DNA of 64,000 bases from Ricordea florida. Its lineage: Eukaryota; Cnidaria; Anthozoa; Corallimorpharia; Ricordeidae. The stretch lies in the NCBI GenBank assembly GCA_949710005.1, contig OX453277.1:12758178-12822177 (forward strand), given 5' to 3'. Under the pieces are notes generated by a model. The model made no database searches. It had not been told where the DNA came from and saw only the letters and a program-made list of their open reading frames with translations. Both the position numbers and the translations under genes were made by a program. Every line of letters starts with the position of its first letter. Position 1 is the first letter of the stretch. Below are positions 60,801 to 64,000 of the stretch, in pieces.

Positions 60801-63776
60801 TCAGAAATCACTGAAAGCCCTATTTTCTACCGTCACTTTCAAGTTTCCTCCAACCTTAACATTTCCCAGAAATTTCTTTTATCTCTCAATTCTTGGTAAT
60901 ACACTTACAGATTCCTGAAAACAGGTCTTTTGTTTACAAGTTTTCTGAATCAGAGTACAAAAAAAAAACACAATAAGAAATAAAGGAAGAAAATTTACAG
61001 CTGAACTTACCCTTCTCCTTGTCTTTGCTTGTGTGCATCTCCATAAGTCACTTCACCAGCCTGCCTAGCATAGTCTTTCAAATCCTAAAAACAAGATTTA
61101 TTTCAGCTTATTGACCAATGACACACTGTGATATTCTCCCACTTTGCCTTTGCTTTTACCATAACATTTAATTGAAAAAAGCTACTAAGCAAAGGCCTGT
61201 ATATTTTCATTGTTCTACAGTAGGTTAATGCTTCACACTAGTTGAATTGAACTGCCAAATCTTCACCACGTAACCTTCCAGAATTTTTTTTTGCACTTAA
61301 TCGACAGGCACATTTGGTGTGGCCCAATCAGAAATCACAGTAAAACAGGGTCAAAACGAAATACTACAGCAATTTTAACTTGGAGGGGAGACCATCGTCT
61401 ATTTGATTTTCAAAGCGGAAGGCACATTGATCCGCAGTGGCCATGAAGGGTTTTTGCATCATGCCTTTGTGAAAACGCATCTCATCTACACTGTATGCAT
61501 CAACATCTGATGGCATCTAGGCTTCAAGGCCACACATCCATCAAAGGGGAACGCATCACACGCATGAATCATCTAGCATCTGAGAATACCCTCACATCAA
61601 CCCTCATGAGTGCATCTTGCCACTGAAAATATTGTAAGGTATGGGTGTGAATACTAATTAAGCCTCCTCAACAGAATGATGTATTGGATTACCCTGATAA
61701 AAAAGTGTTAACATGTGAAATGCTATGCACTCCACTTGTCTCCACGAGTGTAAAGGAACATTTTAAACTGATACGTTTTTTTCATTGAGCAAGACTGAGG
61801 GGCATCCCAAACATTTTGAATTCCAGGATTTTCAATACTACTTGGCCTTGGTGCAACCTGAAGCATCATCGGTGATTGTTACCACAATCTCCTGTGATTT
61901 TAGTTCAGACTAGTTTGGCAACCAGTACAAAGAAGAAAAGGTTTAAGTATACTGCCAATAGCCAGCTTTTACTGAACCCTGTTAATCACATCTCAAGGAC
62001 AATTTTTGAATGGAATTTATGATCAGAGAGTCCTAGACTCCTGAAAGTTTCACACTTGGATACAGCTCTTGATTCCCTAGAATGCTGTAATTTTCTTACC
62101 ATTCACATGTACAACTGGGTAACAACAAACAGTACATTACCAGTCACCCAACAGACTCCACAATGTCGGAGGACACAATTATACACACTCATCACTAACC
62201 TGCCAACTGATACGGGTAGACAGGTTTTCAACAGTCAGTCGCCAGGGTGTCCGAATGGGAGGACCATACCTGAACAACAACAAAATTAGTCATCAGAAAT
62301 AATCCTTACCCAAAGATATTAACAAGGTAAGTCTCTAGGCTGCGCTCCCTCTTATATGATATAAATTATACTCATAAATGACTGAATGTTGTAAATGGAA
62401 AGCAGCAACTTTTAAGTTTAAACATCGGGTAAGACTAGTGGACCCTCTAATCTGTGTATAAAAATGCAACACGAAATTGTCTAGCAAACATGTCCTGGAA
62501 AGAAAACCTTAAAGAGTCAGGGAAAATTTGAATTAAATCTTATTAGATTTGTAATCTATAATTTTTTTTCAACAACAACAATCTTTATTTTTGTTTCCTT
62601 GTAAATTTAAAATACATCTTGTCTGGCCCGCTGGTAGGAAAGACTAATCTAGGCAGGCCAGTAAATATATAAGTAGTCTAAACTACATCATACTTTGGTG
62701 GACATAATAATAACACAGTAATTTAGTAAATGTCACTTTATAACTACTAGAATTATGAGCGGAGAAGAATGAAGAAGACTAGCTTTGATGTAAGTTATAA
62801 TTACATATAATATTTCAGTTTAGGAATGATCTTGTGTATATCAGGAAAAGTATGTTCTTTGTTCAACATACTCAGCAATGAATTTATTATTTTTGATTTT
62901 AAAGACCTTCATGGTAGCTCTCTAAGAGTACATGGTATCTCATTCCACATTCTAACACCGATTCTTGAAAAGGCGTTTCTCTGTACTTCAAGTTTTGCGC
63001 ATTTATAAAGAAATTACCAGAAGTAGACGAGCAAGTGCTATATGAATGAACATGAAACACAGGGCATGTTTCTGTAATAATAAAATTTTATTTAAATAAG
63101 CCTTAAAAGAATTTGATACTTATAATATTGAAACAATTTTAAGCCACTGTGAGTTACCCATTAACCTTTCAAGTCCCAGTAGAGGCCAGCAACCAATTTC
63201 TTATTACAATATTCACTGTTCATCAACCATTATGGTTATGAGAACAACAACAATTATCACCAAAAAAGAGCTGTATTGATATTTAAACAAATCCTTTTCA
63301 CCAGTACCATGAAAAATATATAACAACAGTTAGGAGAAAACGAATATTGATATTAGGTCTTAAGAGGTTAAGAAACCAGTGTTGCAAATTATGGTGTAAC
63401 ACCTTACTGTGGAACATCCTGAAAAGTCTATTAGTGAAATATGTAACTACATAGTATGATTTACACCCTTAAGCTTCTACCCTAAGAAAACATCCTTGTT
63501 CAAGCTATTAATGTTTTCTTACTTATCTCTGGCTCTGGACCTCCGACCACCGCTATAACTCTTGGCTGTTCCACGCGAATGTTCCACTAGTATTCTGCAA
63601 CAACAAAGAAAAAAAACATTAAAACGTGTAAGCACTACTCATCAACAAGGATTTTCGTAGTTAATGTTTGGAGAGTAACGGTCTGTCCGGAATTGCACAA
63701 CGTACCTTTCGCCCATCATGTCTTTTCCATTGCACTCATAAACAGCATCGTCTGCATCTCGAGGATCCTCAAATTC
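57819..63776 (-). CDS. SRSF6: SR splicing factor of the SRSF4/5/6 type (two RRMs plus RS domain), 5' end outside window
   Basis: Splicing regulator that binds exonic enhancers. Exons in transcript order: 63706-63776, 63523-63594, 62200-62269, 61011-61084, 60399-60492, 60002-60048, 57819-58146. They total 756 nt, 251 residues plus stop, all phases consistent. RRM1 is entered at [19 protein letters not shown] and ends [12 protein letters not shown] Gly/Arg linker ([17 protein letters not shown]) follows. RRM2 holds [19 protein letters not shown], then [15 protein letters not shown] and [15 protein letters not shown] is the signature of RRM2 in this SR subfamily. The RS domain has dense RS/SR dipeptides and ends in an acidic tail ([12 protein letters not shown]). 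The missing first exon should hold about 40 residues. Which vertebrate paralogue (SRSF4, 5 or 6) is closest cannot be decided here. Confidence 0.93.
58278..58800. mobile_element. Hairpin-element copy split by two MITEs
   Basis: Left piece 58,278-58,305 (AATTGGGATAAATCAAACG) and right piece from 58,693 (AAGTAAGTTATACCACC, then AAAAGGGAGGTG) are contiguous in the 27,727 copy. Between them lie one fold-back MITE (58,309-58,464, GGTCTGAAATCATAC mirrored by GTATGATTTCAGACC) and a second with ends TTACATCCACTTTTGAATTC and AAAATGGATGTAA (58,464-58,695). Confidence 0.75.
59045..59100 (+). repeat. Short motif of hammerhead-like type
   Basis: CTGAAGA at 59,062-59,068 and GAAACGTC at 59,089-59,096, 20 bases apart, as in the repeat at 31-125. 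The remaining sequence is different. Confidence 0.4.
59610..59945 (-). mobile_element. tRNA-derived SINE with LINE-like 3' tail
   Basis: Minus strand: tRNA head with A box TAGCTCAGTTGGTAGAGCG and B box GGTTATGAGTTCAAACC, body of about 250 bp, then the tail GATGTAAAGCGCCTTTGAAC followed by AAAAAGAGCGCTC and an ATT/ATC repeat. The tail matches the 3' end of the LINE at 38,783. It lies in an intron of the SR factor gene. Confidence 0.85.
62270..63522. other. SR factor gene intron between RRM1 end and RRM2
   Basis: AT-rich, no coding or repeat structure that I can support. Confidence 0.4.
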
Positions 63777-64000
63777 CTGTTGAACAGCAAGGTGAAATCG
63801 ACTTGTATTACTATCAACAAGAAACTCAGACAGATACCACAACAGAGAGGAATCATGATGAGAAAATTACATAGTTTCGTTCTATAATGGCGGAAAAGTC
63901 AACACAATCAACCACGTGTTCGGGGACGCAGTAAATGTAAATGGGTTCCTCTTCATAATAACCAAATTGTTAAAATTAACGAAGAAAGAGAACCAGGAAA

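Overview
This is a stretch of animal nuclear genome holding two intron-rich genes in tail-to-tail orientation, embedded in many small, young transposable elements. There is no bacterial, organelle or plasmid signature. The exon/intron layout, the AT-rich introns and the types of tRNA-derived SINE and MITE present suggest an anthozoan cnidarian, probably a stony coral. The lineage call is inference from the repeat style and needs a database search.

Gene 1 (about 1-49,950, + strand) is citron Rho-interacting kinase (CIT). I could trace 46 coding exons from the ATG at 565 to the TGA at 49,075-49,077. Joined, they give 2,000 residues with every splice phase consistent: AGC-type kinase domain, AGC C-terminal extension, long coiled coil, Rho-binding end of the coil, C1 zinc finger, PH domain and CNH domain. 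The one break is a single extra base in the PH exon 35,949-36,038. It shifts the frame, and the downstream exons fit only if that base is discounted.

Gene 2 (57,819 to beyond 64,000, - strand) is a two-RRM SR splicing factor of the SRSF4/5/6 type. Seven exons covering the end of RRM1, RRM2 and the RS domain are visible. The first exon lies outside the window.

Between the genes (49,078-57,818) there is an old, decayed minisatellite into which a LINE fragment and an almost complete Tigger/pogo transposon (52,695-55,368, TA duplication, DD32D transposase with one frameshift) have inserted. A fold-back element lies at about 55,690-56,893.

The introns of CIT hold most of the unusual structure: a 2,273-bp near-perfect palindromic element with a 7-bp target duplication (36,503-38,775); a piggyBac-like TTAA element nested in another repeat that itself split a 47-bp minisatellite (45,860-47,845); a hAT-type MITE with an exact 8-bp duplication (8,539-8,921); a 228-bp hairpin element with a 14-bp duplication (27,727-27,954); a 22-bp minisatellite of about 42 units (30,080-30,993); a roughly 1-kb pyrimidine satellite running up to a splice acceptor (23,522-24,545); a LINE and a tRNA-SINE that share the same 3' stem-loop; and repeated short motifs resembling the hammerhead ribozyme core.
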